A stretch of DNA of 64,000 bases from Trichosporon coremiiforme. Lineage: Eukaryota > Basidiomycota > Tremellomycetes > Trichosporonales > Trichosporonaceae. The first letter of the stretch is position 1, and every line of letters starts with the position of its first letter. The stretch lies in NCBI GenBank assembly GCA_039545355.1, contig BCJJ01000003.1, positions 1,571,092 to 1,635,091 on the forward strand, read 5' to 3'. The notes beneath the pieces were generated by a model. The model worked only from the letters and a program-made list of their open reading frames with translations. It ran no database searches and was not told where the DNA came from. A program made the translations under genes and the position numbers. Below are positions 12,488 through 22,401 of this stretch, piece after piece.

Positions 12488-14031
12488 ATGGAGGCTTTAC
12501 GTGTCGGGCTGTCCCTGGCCCGCTCGAAGCTGTCCGAGCGCCTGCAGCACTGGCACGACAAGCTGAGCGCCAAGCTCCCGAAGCGGGTGACGCGAGACCT
12601 CCTCCTCGGCCTCGTGCTCGGCATCGCGCTCTCGCTGACGTCGACGCGCGTCGCGATGCTTATCCAGAACTGGCGCCAGCGGCGCGCAAAGCAGCGGGCG
12701 ATTCAGCGCATGCCCCCGCGTCCGATCCAGGTTCGCTCGGACGAGATCGTCGCCGGCGTCCCCGGTCTGATTGGGAACACGCCGCTCGTGCGTATCGGCA
12801 GTCTGTCGGATGCGCTCGGCGTCGAGATCCTCGGCAAGTGCGAGTTCCTCAACCCGGGCGGAAGCGTGAAGGACCGCGTGGCGCTCAAGATGATCGAGGA
12901 CGCGGAGACGCGCGGGCTCCTGCGTCCGCACACCGGCAGCATTTTGTTCGAAGGCACTGTGGGATCAACGGGCATCAGTCTCGCAACAGTGGGCAAGGCG
13001 AAGGGCTACGGCGCGCATATCTGCATGCCCTCCGACGTGGCGAGCGACAAGGTCGACGTGCTCGAGCGCCTCGGCGCCGAGGTCGAGCGCGTGCCCCCCG
13101 TCAGTATCGTGGACCAGAACCAGTTTGTGAACCTCGCCAAGCGCCGCGCACACGAGTTTGGCGGCACCGACCTCGACACGCACGGCACGCCTGGTGTGCT
13201 CGTCTCTAGCCAGGCTACCGACGAGGACGTGCACGGCCCAGACAGCAGGCTGCACAGGCATAACGTGGACTCGAAGCCGCGCGGGTTCTTCGCGGACCAG
13301 TTTGAGAACGAGTCCAACTTCCAGGCCCACTACAAGGGCACGGGGCCCGAGATCGCGCGCCAGACGGGCGGCCACGTCGACGCCTTTGTCTCTGGCGCCG
13401 GCACGGGTGGCACGCTCGCGGGCACGGGACGGTATCTGAAGAAGGAGTGCCCGAACGTCAAGGTCGTCCTCGCCGATCCCGAGGGCAGCGGACTCTTCAA
13501 CAAGGTCAAGTATGGCGTCATGTATGCACCGCAGGAGAGCGAGGGAACGAAGCGGCGCTACCAGGTCGACACGGTCGTGGAGGGTATCGGAATCAACCGC
13601 ATCACGCGCAACTTCATGGCTGGCGAAGGTATCGTCGACGATGCGTTCAGGTGAGTTTCTCTCCGTTGCCCTTCCCATCCCCTTCTCCATTTATTGCCCC
13701 GAACCCCAAACCACGCTGACATCCCAGGGTCACAGACGAAGAAGCAGTCGCCATGTCGCGCTACCTCGTCGAGCACGACGGACTCTTCCTCGGCTCCTCG
13801 AGCGCGTGCAACCTCGTCGCGGCGGTCAGGCTGGCCAAGACAATGCCCAAGGGCAGCCGGATCGTGACGATTCTGTGCGACTCGGGCGCCCGCCACCAGA
13901 CCAAGTTCTGGTCCAACAAGTACCTGAAGGACCACGAGATCAAGATCGACCCCAGCATCATTGAGCGTCTGCTGAAGGAGAAGCCGAGGAGGAGGAGCAG
14001 CGTGGCCAAGACGCTGACCGTTAACCACTGA
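12488..14031 (+). CDS. Membrane-anchored cysteine synthase-like PLP enzyme (YGR012W / Cys12 type)
   Basis: Member of the fold-type II PLP family (O-acetylserine sulfhydrylase / cystathionine beta-synthase core). Two exons, 12488-13650 and 13728-14031, give 488 residues. The N-terminus has basic amphipathic sequence followed by one hydrophobic helix at about residues 39-62, then the catalytic domain. Visible signatures: PLP lysine in NPGGSVKDRV, substrate loop EGTVGSTGIS, phosphate-binding GAGTGGTLAGTGRY, and GSSSACN near the C-terminus. The EGT.GSTG loop and SSSA motif are those of the mitochondrial putative cysteine synthase branch rather than of the main sulfhydrylase, so activity on O-acetylserine is inferred only. 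The single-pass anchor suggests the outer mitochondrial or another organelle membrane. A loop near residues 235-265 (after VLVSSQATDEDVHGPD) is longer than in bacterial relatives. Confidence 0.9.
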
Positions 14032-14840
14032 GGCTGGGCGGTTAGTAGGAGGTAGAGAGAAGACGCTAGCATCTATGTAGCACACTGTATGTATGGGACT
14101 GAGCAAAGTGACAACGCACAAGCGTGTGTGTATATGCTAACCAAGTTGGCACACGGGCTCGGTACTGAGATTGCTGATGATGACGGCACACAGCATGCAG
14201 CAGTCACCTGCGAATGCTGACGTGAAATTACACTTGTGCCTGAAACACATGGCGAGTTTATCGCCGGTTGATAACAACGCGAGTCTTCTGAGTAATTTTG
14301 GTTTCCCAGTGGGACCGGAGCGGGATAGGAGAAGCCAGTCCCCATTGCCGCCGGGCCACGAAGCATGGAGCACGGACATGAGCGGTGTGTGCAGTGGACA
14401 ATGGAAGACGCACGGACAGAGACAGCAGAAGGCATTGGCTGGAGTGTGGTTGCAGCACGGTAGTGGAGGCCCAGAAATGCACTTCAGTAGTGGAGTGAGG
14501 ACCGAGTACGCGGCCGATAAGCCGATGATAGGGTTAACCGGAATACAGATTGGGACGGGATTGGATACATCTACGGGCGCAACGCCGGTCTGGTGCTCGC
14601 TGGTGTCGGCAGTGGCCCAATAACGCGCCCACATGCTCGAGTGTGGTCGTGTCTAGAGCCGCCCGGTCTGGCTGATTATTACGGTTATGGCGTGCATGCT
14701 GCAGTGTCGAGTGGTGTCGTGCACCGTGCAAGCGGCAGGTGGAATTTCCAAGGAATCTCCCCCCAGCAAGCATGAGTGGAGGATGTGGAAGTTATGTTGT
14801 GTGTGATTGGCCGATGGGTGTCGACATGACCGCATCAGTG

Positions 14841-14877
14841 ATCGTTGGAAAAGTGGGAATTTGGATTTTCCAACGAT
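14841..14877. repeat. Perfect 12 bp inverted repeat with 13 nt loop
   Basis: ATCGTTGGAAAA at 14841-14852 is the exact reverse complement of the bases at 14866-14877. It lies about 560 bp upstream of the GCV2 start. It can form a stem-loop or serve as a paired TTCC/GGAA protein-binding site; function unknown. Confidence 0.85.
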
Positions 14878-15000
14878 TACAGACACCCTCTGCGTTTATA
14901 TCCAAGGATCACCACCCAGTGTCCAACAATCCACCATACCGAGAACCCGATCATCCGGACTTGCAGCGGTTCGCTGACGGACTTTGTTGGATATCGACAC

Positions 15001-15026
15001 TGGCTGGCCGGCTGGCCGGCTGGCTC
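15001..15026. repeat. Minisatellite GGCTGGCC
   Basis: Three tandem copies of an 8-mer, GGCTGGCC / GGCTGGCT. Confidence 0.8.
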
Positions 15027-15094
15027 GACTCACTGCTAAAGCTTGCAGCACTCTTTATGCATCGCTGCCCACCGCATCCCCCTCTTTCTCTCCT

Positions 15095-15120
15095 CAATCT
15101 CATCTCATCTCATCTCATCT
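15095..15120. repeat. CATCT pentanucleotide repeat
   Basis: Four perfect copies of CATCT at 15101-15120 preceded by a degenerate one, in the GCV2 upstream region. Confidence 0.85.
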
Positions 15121-15432
15121 GACTCTTTACTCCTCTGCTCATCACAGCCTCAGCCGCAGCTCGCAAAAGGAGCGACACGGCGACGACGACTGGCTCGAGA
15201 CAGAATCCAATCCGCAACCTCCACACCCGGCCCCTGTTGTGCCCCGGTTTCCCCGCTTAGATCGCTACCCGCGTACCTCCAAGGCTACCCACGCTTCCGA
15301 TAGCCTCACCCGGCTCACCCAGCTCACCCAGCTCAGCGCCTAGCCTTATCGTGACTATTTTTTCTCAGTCACTCCTGCTTCTTCCTCTCTCAACCACCAC
15401 TCTCCCCCCCACCACTCTCTCTGACATTAACC

Positions 15433-18400
15433 ATGTCGCTCGCGCACCTGTCGCGTCGCGCTATCCGCGCCCCTCTGCGCGCCCAGTCCGCGATCCGCGC
15501 TCGCCCCTTCACCGCCGGAGCCATCCTGCTCCGCCCGTCCGCGAGCCAGCCCGTCAACCACTCCACGACCGCGACCCAGCCCCACCCCTTCCCCCCTTCC
15601 AAGTCCTACACCCCCGAGACCACCAGCATCTTCACCCCCCTCGACACTTTCCTCCCCCGCCATGTCGGTCCCCGCGACAGCGACCGGGATGAGATGCTCA
15701 AGGCCCTCGGCTACAAGGACATGGACGAGTTCATCCGCGCCACGATTCCCGACGACGTTCGCATCAAGGAGTTCACCTCGAACGACATCAAGCCGTATTC
15801 GGAGCTCGAGCTGCGTCGTCGCCAGGAGGAGATTGCCAGCATGAACAAGCCCATGAAGTCCTACATCGGTATGGGCTACCACAACGCCATCGTTCCTCCC
15901 GTTATCCAGCGCAACGTCTTCGAGAACCCCGGCTGGTACACCTCGTACACCCCCTACTCGGCTGAGCAGTCGCAGGGCCGTCTCGAGTCGCTCGTCAACT
16001 TCCAGACCGTCGCTATCCAGCTGACGGGTCTCCCCATCGCCAACGCCTCGCTCCTTGACGAGGCCACCGCCGCCGCCGAGGGCATGGCCATGTGCGCTGC
16101 GCAGATCCCCAAGAACAAGTTCCAGAAGGGCAAGAACGTGTTCCTCGTCTCCCCCACCATTGCTCCTCAGACCCTCGCCGTCCTCGAGACCCGCGCCCCC
16201 GGCTTCGGCATCGAGCTCAAGATTGCTGAGAGCAACGACGCCGTCGCTGCCGAGGTCGAGAAGATTGGCGACAAGCTCATCGGAGCCCTCCTCCCCTACC
16301 CCGACGTCAACGGTGAGATCACCAACTGGGAGGACGTCACCAAGAAGATCAAGGGCCACGGCGCCAAGGTTGTTGTCGCCTCTGACCTTCTCGCCCTCAC
16401 CATGCTCAAGCCTCCCGGAGAGTGGGGTGCCGACATTGTCTGCGGCAACACCCAGCGCTTCGGTGTTCCTCTCGGCTACGGTGGTCCCCACGCCGCCTTC
16501 TTCGCTTGTGCCGACGACCTGAAGCGCAAGATCCCCGGCCGTATCGTCGGTCTCTCCAAGGACGCCTCGGGCGCCCCCGCTTACCGTCTGGCGCTCCAGA
16601 CTCGTGAGCAGCACATCCGTCGTGAGAAGGCCACCTCCAACGTCTGTACCGCCCAGGCTCTCCTCGCCAACATGGCTGCCATGTACGCTGTCTACCACGG
16701 CCCTGAGGGTCTCCGCCGCATCGCCGGCAAGGTCCACGGCCTCACCCGTGTCCTCGCCGAGGCGCTTACTCAGCTTGGCTTCACCATCAAGAACAAGCAG
16801 TTCTTCGACACCCTCACCATCGACACCAAGTCGGCCGGCGTCACCGCCGACCAGGTCCACAAAGCGTCCGTCGAGGCCGGCATCAACTTCCGCCCCATTG
16901 ACGAGAACACGATCGGTATCACCCTCGACGAGTCTGTCGGTCCCCTCGACCTGACTGACATTGTCAACGTCTTCTTCCGCGTCAAGGGCGACAAGACTGT
17001 CGACCCCTCGTTCGTCGACGAGCTCTCGCGCAAGCTCGACCTCTCGGCCCAGGCCGCGCTCGAGGCCCCCATCAAGTCNGANCTCGCNCGNACCACCCCC
17101 TTCCTGCAGCAGGNTGTCTTCAACNNGCACCACTCCGAGACTGACATGCTCCGCTACATGATGTCGCTCCAGGANAAGGANTACTCGCTNGTCCACGGCA
17201 TGATCCCCCTCGGCTCGTGCACNATGAAGCTCAACTCGACCACCTCNATGGTNCCCCTCTCGTGGAAGGAGTTTGGCGGTATCCACCCCTTCGCNCCCGT
17301 CGAGCAGGCCGAGGGCTACCAGANNATGCTCAAGGAGATTGAGCACGACCTTTCGCTCGTCACTGGCTACGACGCNACCTCGTTCCAGCCCAACTCGGGT
17401 GCCTCGGGCGAGTACGCCGGTCTCAAGGTCATNGAGGCNTACCACAACTCGCGNGGCGAGGGCCACCGTGACGTNTGTCTCATCCCCCTCTCTGCCCACG
17501 GCACCAACCCCGCCTCNGCNGCCATGATCGGCTACAAGGTCGTCCCCATCAAGGCGCTCGACGACGGNTCGCTCGACCTCAAGGACCTCAAGGAGAAGGC
17601 CGACAAGCACAAGGACAACCTCGCCGCCTTCATGGTCACCTACCCCTCGACNTTNGGTACCTTCGACGAGGGTATCGAGGAGGCGTGCAAGATTGTCCAC
17701 GACAACGGNGGCCAGGTCTACGTCGACGGTGCCAACTGNAACTCGCTCGTTGGTCTCACCTCGCTCGGCCGNGTCGGCGGTGACGTCTCGCACACNAACC
17801 TGCACAAGACCTTCTCGATCCCCCACGGTGGTGGTGGCCCNGGTGTCGGCCCCATCTCGGTCAAGAAGCACCTCGCNCCCTTCCTCCCCGGCCACCCCAT
17901 CNTCCCCACNGGCGGTGANNAGGCCATCTCNGCCGTCTCNGCTGCTCCNTGGGGCTCTGCTTCNATCAACCTCATCTCGTGGTCGTACATCAAGATGCTC
18001 GGCGGNGCNGGTCTCACCGAGGTCTCNAAGATGGCNCTCCTGAACGCCAACTACATNGCCGAGCGCCTCAAGCCCTACTACAACATCCGNTTCACGAACA
18101 AGAACGGCCGTGTCGCGCACGAGTGTCTCCTCGACCTGCAGGAGTTCGAGTCCAAGGCCGGTCTCCGTGTNCCCGACTTCTCGAAGCGTCTGCAGGACTA
18201 CTCGTTCCACCCNCCNACGGCTCAGTGGCCNATCAACACGTGTTTCCTNATCGAGCCNACCGAGTCGGAGCCCAAGCACGAGCTCGACCGNCTCGTCGAN
18301 GCCCTCATCTCGATCCGCAAGGAGGTCGACGAGATTGTCGACGGCAAGCAGCCCAAGGACGACAACGTCTTCAAGAACGCCCCCCACCCCCTCTCCGTCA

Positions 18401-18573
18401 TCACCGCCGAGGAGTGGGACCGCCCCTACACCCGTACCAAGGCCGCGTACCCCGTCGCGACCCTCAAGCGCTCCAAGTTCTGGCCCTCGGTCGGCCGTGT
18501 CGACGACGCTGCTGGCGACCTCAACCTAATTTGCGAATGCGGCAGCGTTAGCGAGTACAGCCAGGACGAGTGA
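15433..18573 (+). CDS. GCV2: Glycine dehydrogenase (decarboxylating), P-protein of the mitochondrial glycine cleavage system
   Basis: PLP enzyme that decarboxylates glycine and passes the aminomethyl group to the lipoyl H-protein in the mitochondrial matrix. The gene is intronless and encodes 1046 residues, the usual length for eukaryotic P-proteins. The first 60 residues are rich in Arg, Ser and Ala with no acidic residues, as in a mitochondrial presequence. Family landmarks include RHVGPRDSDRDEMLKALGY, MGYHNAIVPPVIQRNV, YTPYSAEQSQGRLESLVNFQT, the mid-protein PLGSCTMKLN block and the PLP-lysine motif NLHKTFSIPHGGGG at about residue 789-802. The sequence holds 54 N calls between 17079 and 18300, 48 of them at codon third positions, which leave the protein readable at most sites. 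A very long open frame on the opposite strand (15427-18387) is a codon-bias shadow. Confidence 0.97.
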   Translation: MSLAHLSRRAIRAPLRAQSAIRARPFTAGAILLRPSASQPVNHSTTATQPHPFPPSKSYTPETTSIFTPLDTFLPRHVGPRDSDRDEMLKALGYKDMDEFIRATIPDDVRIKEFTSNDIKPYSELELRRRQEEIASMNKPMKSYIGMGYHNAIVPPVIQRNVFENPGWYTSYTPYSAEQSQGRLESLVNFQTVAIQLTGLPIANASLLDEATAAAEGMAMCAAQIPKNKFQKGKNVFLVSPTIAPQTLAVLETRAPGFGIELKIAESNDAVAAEVEKIGDKLIGALLPYPDVNGEITNWEDVTKKIKGHGAKVVVASDLLALTMLKPPGEWGADIVCGNTQRFGVPLGYGGPHAAFFACADDLKRKIPGRIVGLSKDASGAPAYRLALQTREQHIRREKATSNVCTAQALLANMAAMYAVYHGPEGLRRIAGKVHGLTRVLAEALTQLGFTIKNKQFFDTLTIDTKSAGVTADQVHKASVEAGINFRPIDENTIGITLDESVGPLDLTDIVNVFFRVKGDKTVDPSFVDELSRKLDLSAQAALEAPIKXXLXXTTPFLQQXVFNXHHSETDMLRYMMSLQXKXYSXVHGMIPLGSCXMKLNSTTXMXPLSWKEFGGIHPFXPVEQAEGYQXMLKEIEHDLSLVTGYDXTSFQPNSGASGEYAGLKVXEXYHNSXGEGHRDXCLIPLSAHGTNPAXXAMIGYKVVPIKALDDXSLDLKDLKEKADKHKDNLAAFMVTYPSXXGTFDEGIEEACKIVHDNXGQVYVDGANXNSLVGLTSLGXVGGDVSHXNLHKTFSIPHGGGGXGVGPISVKKHLXPFLPGHPIXPXGGXXAIXAVXAAXWGSAXINLISWSYIKMLGXXGLTEVXKMXLLNANYXAERLKPYYNIXFTNKNGRVAHECLLDLQEFESKAGLRXPDFSKRLQDYSFHXXTAQWXINTCFXIEXTESEPKHELDXLVXALISIRKEVDEIVDGKQPKDDNVFKNAPHPLSVITAEEWDRPYTRTKAAYPVATLKRSKFWPSVGRVDDAAGDLNLICECGSVSEYSQDE
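17079..18300. other. Cluster of 54 ambiguous bases within GCV2
   Basis: Single or paired N calls start abruptly at 17079 and end at 18300. By counting from the GCV2 ATG, 48 of 54 fall on third codon positions; the exceptions are 17114, 17125, 17126, 17324, 17902 and 17920. The first 1.6 kb of the gene and all flanking intergenic DNA have none. The only other Ns in the window are at 26060 (third position in SSF1) and 27137 (third position in STE14). Confidence 0.95.
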
Positions 18574-19103
18574 ACGACGCGCGTAAGACGAATCTAGAAG
18601 TGCAGAGGAGGAAAAGAGCGGAAGAGCATCATCTCGAGAACCATTCATCTGGGACGCAAACCAACCGCCACATCTCAACCTCCACCTCCACCGCCACCCA
18701 AAACAATCATATTATCTGGTATACCCGCCCGCTTTGCTTTTGAGCTCTCACAGTCTCAAGCATGCGGAGCACCCGCATCAAGTCATTACAATGTGCATGT
18801 GCAATTCAACTTTGCAATATATTAGTGTCACCAATAGTCTCTGTTAGGTATTTTCTCGGTAGAAGAAGAATGAAAAAGTGTCTTCAAACGGACTCAAGCT
18901 GCGAGCGAGCGAGCGATAGCGGGCAAAGCGCACTAGTGCAGCAGACGGCAGTCTTGGGTGTCGTGGGAAAGTACTGTTCTAGCAAGCTCTTCCTCCAATC
19001 TAGAGGCTGCCCGTCTCGACGTCAGAAGCTCAGTCTTGGAGTCAGGCAGAAGTGGAATTGTGCTCGTGAAAGTTAGTACATATGAATTCTATAGATGCTA
19101 CGT
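18574..19103. other. Intergenic between convergent GCV2 and NUG1
   Basis: 530 bp holding both 3' untranslated regions. A/T content rises after about 18700. No ORF or RNA gene supported. Confidence 0.6.
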
Positions 19104-21256
19104 CTAGAGCTCCTCATCCTCGTCCGCGCCCATCTGCGCAAGGAAGTTGGCAAAGTCATTCTCCCTCCTCGCGTCGTCCATCTGCATACCCCCATCCCCT
19201 CCCTGGAGCTCGGCGGGGAACTCCGGGTCGGCCATCCGCTGCTGCCTCTCCTGCTGTTTCAGCAGCTGCTTCTTCTTCTTCTTCCGCTCAAGCTTCTGCT
19301 TCTTCGTAGCCGGTACCGGAATAGCGTCCATCTCGGCGCGGAAGGATTCGTCCACGTCCATTCCCAGCAGACCGCCCGTGAGCTCGAGCTCGAGCTTTTC
19401 GGCGGCGGCGCGCTTCTTCTTCTCCTTCTTCGCCAATTGCTTTGCGCGCTTGCGGTCCAGCACATTCGTGTTTGCGCCCAGGGTGGCGAGCTCCTCGGGC
19501 GCGAAGAGGCGGGAGGGGTCGGCGACGCCGCGGGAGGGGACGGGCATGAATGCGCCGCCTGCTGTAGGGTGGGTAGTGGATGGAAGGGCGGAGGTGGATG
19601 CAACAGGCGAGCCAAGGGAGACATCCGAGTCGCTGTCCGAGTCGCTGTCGCTGTCCATAGCCATGCGCATGCGTTTCTGGACCGCGGGTTGCGGCGCGGC
19701 CACGGGTGCCGGAGCCGGTTCCTCGTCGGGGATGAAAGCGCTGTTTCGTCAGTTACGCTTTGGCACACGCCAAAACTCACTCTTCCTCGATCTCCTCCTC
19801 GTCGGCACCGTTGCCGTGCCACTCGGCGTCGTCGCCAATGTTGTCGAACAGACCCTCGATCGTGAATGCCTCACTGAGCTGGGTCAGGACCTTGGCGGAT
19901 CCGACCGCCTCGCCCTCGTCCATGGCCACATCCGCGCCTTCGGGCTTGGGCTGGGCCTGCGGCATCGACGACGCGTGTACAGCAGGCGGTTTCGTAAAGT
20001 AGGGGATCTTGCCCGAGTTCCAGTCGCGCAGGACACTGACGGCACTCCCCATCAGGTCGGGGATGCCGCCCTTGCCCAGCCGGCCGCGCGTGAGGGCGAT
20101 CTTGATGAGGAAGTCGCGCACGTCGTCGAAGGGCGGCACGTTGTAGAGTTTCTGCAGCGTTGCAGGGTCCGTACGCTGCAAGATAACCTCGACTGGACTG
20201 ACGGGGTCGTCGATGATCTCGGCCTTGACGCAGTTACGCAGCATGAGCTCGGCCTGCTTCTGCCTGCCTCCTTCGCCCTCGTATTCCCGCCCAATATCCT
20301 CGAGCACAACACCGGGACAGTCGAGGATCTTGACGCCCTTGTCGAGCACGACTTCTTGGACCAAGCGCGTCTTGCCCGGCATCGCGGCGACTCCACAGGC
20401 GCGAGAGCGCTTCAGGGAGTTGATGAGCGACGACTTGCCAACGTTCGGGTATCCGACGACGCCGACCGTGAGCGCGCTATGCGGCGTGGTGAGCGCGTAC
20501 TGCTTCAGCAGATTCAGGAGGGCGGGGGCACCAAGCGAGGAGCTAGTCTGGGGCAACTCGGTGAGTTTGCGCTTCTCGCCGACCTGCTGCGCGGGAGCGG
20601 CGAGCGGCACAGCGTTCTGGGACAGGTGCTGGCGCTGGCCCTGGGTCGACGACTTGAACGGCATGGTCGGGAACGAGTGGCGCAGATGTCTGAGCCACAG
20701 CTCCAGATTCTCACGCGGAACGAGGTCGATCTTGTTCACGACGGCGAGGAGCTTCTTGCCCTGCGCGTCGCGCTTGCGGACCTCGTCCTCGACCCACTTG
20801 GAGCGCGTGCCCTCCGGGTCACGCGCGTCCAGGACTTGGATGATCACGTCGGCGCGCTCGATGACCTTGCGCAGCTCGCGCATGAACGCCTTGGCGGACG
20901 AATCGCGCACCGTGAGCGAAGAGTCGATCGGGGTCGCGTCCAGCGACACGGCTTCCGTGAACGTGTCACCGGCGTGGGTCGCGGCGCCGGCAAGCGCGGC
21001 GATGGAGCGAGCACCAACGGGCGCCGGCTGGATGTCAGCTAGCCTTCAGCAAAGCAGCTTACCTTGCCCTTCGAGTACGGCGCGGCCTGCGCGCGCTTGT
21101 CCCGCAGCGCAGTCAGCTTCGGCACGCCGCCGTCCTTCTTCTTCAGCCCCGTCGGGAGCGCGTACACCTTGCCCTTTCCTCCTTTCTTTGCTGGGGTTGT
21201 CAGCTCATCGGTTCGCAACCTACACAGCTTCACGGCAACTCACAGGCTTTCGGCAT
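19104..21256 (-). CDS. NUG1: Nucleolar circularly permuted GTPase of 60S ribosome assembly
   Basis: YlqF/YawG-family GTPase needed for maturation and export of pre-60S particles; acts in nucleolus and nucleoplasm. Four exons: 21244-21256 (only 13 nt), 21063-21190, 19781-21027 and 19104-19740, with introns of 53, 35 and 40 nt; 674 residues in all. The permuted order of GTPase motifs is visible: G4 VVNKIDLVP at about residue 140, then G1 GYPNVGKSSL at about 240, the PGKT switch, and G3 DCPGV. The N-terminus is Lys/Gly-rich as in Nug1/nucleostemin. After the domain comes an acidic linker, a Ser-Asp repeat, and a long Lys-rich predicted coiled coil. That tail makes the protein longer than yeast Nug1. 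It shares a 243 bp divergent promoter with the thioredoxin gene. Confidence 0.92.
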
Positions 21257-21499
21257 GCTGGTTGTTGTGCACTTCGCACGGATGATGATGTCAAGCGATC
21301 GTCGAAAGATTTTGAACCCTCCACTCCGTCGCTGTGCTGTGGTACGCAGGGAGAGTCCAACTTTTGCCACCGAACATGCGTGAAGCGTGCGGAGTATCCG
21401 TCAACTCCGCTAGAGTCAAGGTGGAGGTGCAATGTTCGGTGCTCCGTTTCTTTCGTCATCCTGCGATTTCCACGCTTCCACTCATCACTCCTGCTTACC
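21257..21499. promoter_or_regulatory. Divergent promoter of NUG1 and thioredoxin gene
   Basis: 243 bp separates the two start codons on opposite strands, so both promoters must lie here. No clear TATA box was seen. Confidence 0.6.
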
Positions 21500-22128
21500 A
21501 TGTCGCTCCTCCGCTCTACCCGTGTTGCTGGCAGCTCGCTGCGCACCGCTACCCGCGGCTTTGCATCCTCCGCTATCCGCCGGGACCACTTCCTGAACGC
21601 GTCCGACTCCGAATTCAAGGCCCGTTGCGTCGATGACAAGTCGGACAAGCCTGTCCTCGTCGACTTTTACGCCACGTGAGTTGAAGAACAGCTACAGTGG
21701 TGGGTGAAATAGCTGACACACACAGCTGGTGCCAGCCGTGCCGTGTCCTGACCCCGCTGCTTGCAGAGGTTACGGAGCCGGGAACCGGATACGACCTGAT
21801 GACGATCAACGTTGATGACCACCCCGACCTCGCGGGACAGTTCAAGGTGCGTCAAGTCTGATCTGAAGCTGGCTCTGTCTGGCTTCAGAGGCTCTGCATA
21901 ATCCAGATTAGCTGCCTTCGCTTTCGCCGAAGCAGTTGACAGATAGTATTTGAGAGCTGACACCCAGATCAACTCGATCCCGACCGTCATCGCGTTCAAG
22001 AACGGCCAGGTCAAGAACAAGTTCCGTGAGTAACCTCCCAGCTGAGATGCTGTCTTCAAGCTGACAGAACAGTCGGCTTCCGCCCCATGGGAGACATCAA
22101 GAAGTTCCTTGCCACTCTTGACAACTAG
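21500..22128 (+). CDS. Thioredoxin, probably mitochondrial, with WCQPC active site
   Basis: Small dithiol oxidoreductase. Four exons: 21500-21675, 21726-21846, 21968-22025 and 22073-22128, giving 136 residues. The first 30 residues (Ser, Arg, Thr, Ala, no acidic residues, ending near GFASSAIRRD) resemble a mitochondrial presequence; yeast Trx3 is the nearest functional analogue. The thioredoxin fold follows: PVLVDFYAT, active site WCQPCR, INVDDHPDLAGQF, the cis-proline segment INSIPTVIAFKNGQ, and a C-terminal helix. The residue between the cysteines is Gln-Pro rather than the canonical Gly-Pro, which should change redox potential or partner choice. Splice joins restore every family block in frame. 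Confidence 0.92.
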
Positions 22129-22401
22129 ACATAAGCATATGAAGTGTACGAATGTGATGTTTTGAAGTTTGCTGGGGCGCCCGCGGAGCTTTGTCAGAAT
22201 ACGTGTGCAGATGGTGCAGGCACTGGATAGCTGTCAGATGCAATGCGGAGAGCATGAGAACGAGCAGAGCAGTCGTGTAGCTCGGACAGACCTCGAAACG
22301 GGATTTGCTCTTGGATCTGAGAAGGCGAGAGGGTGCGCTTATCGCTATCTCTGATTTCATGATTCCCGTAGTCACCTCCACTTCGCACCATCCACAACAC
22401 C

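Larger units (their letters stand above)
14032..15432. other. Intergenic region upstream of GCV2
   Basis: 1.4 kb with no supportable ORF. It holds the 3' end of the cysteine synthase-like gene, a 12 bp inverted repeat (14841-14877), a TATA-like TTTATAT at about 14896, two short tandem repeats, and a strongly pyrimidine-rich 80 nt leader directly before the GCV2 ATG, a common feature of highly expressed fungal genes. Confidence 0.6.

Noticed and set aside
15427..18387. 986-codon open frame on the minus strand opposite GCV2
   Set aside because: It is the mirror of GC-biased third positions in GCV2; its composition (Val, Glu, Leu, Gly, Asp repeats) matches no family.
19147..21679. Long plus-strand frames of 631 and 488 codons across NUG1
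   Set aside because: Antisense to well-supported NUG1 exons; low-complexity Ser/Arg content. Only the end of the second one is real, as exon 1 of the thioredoxin gene.
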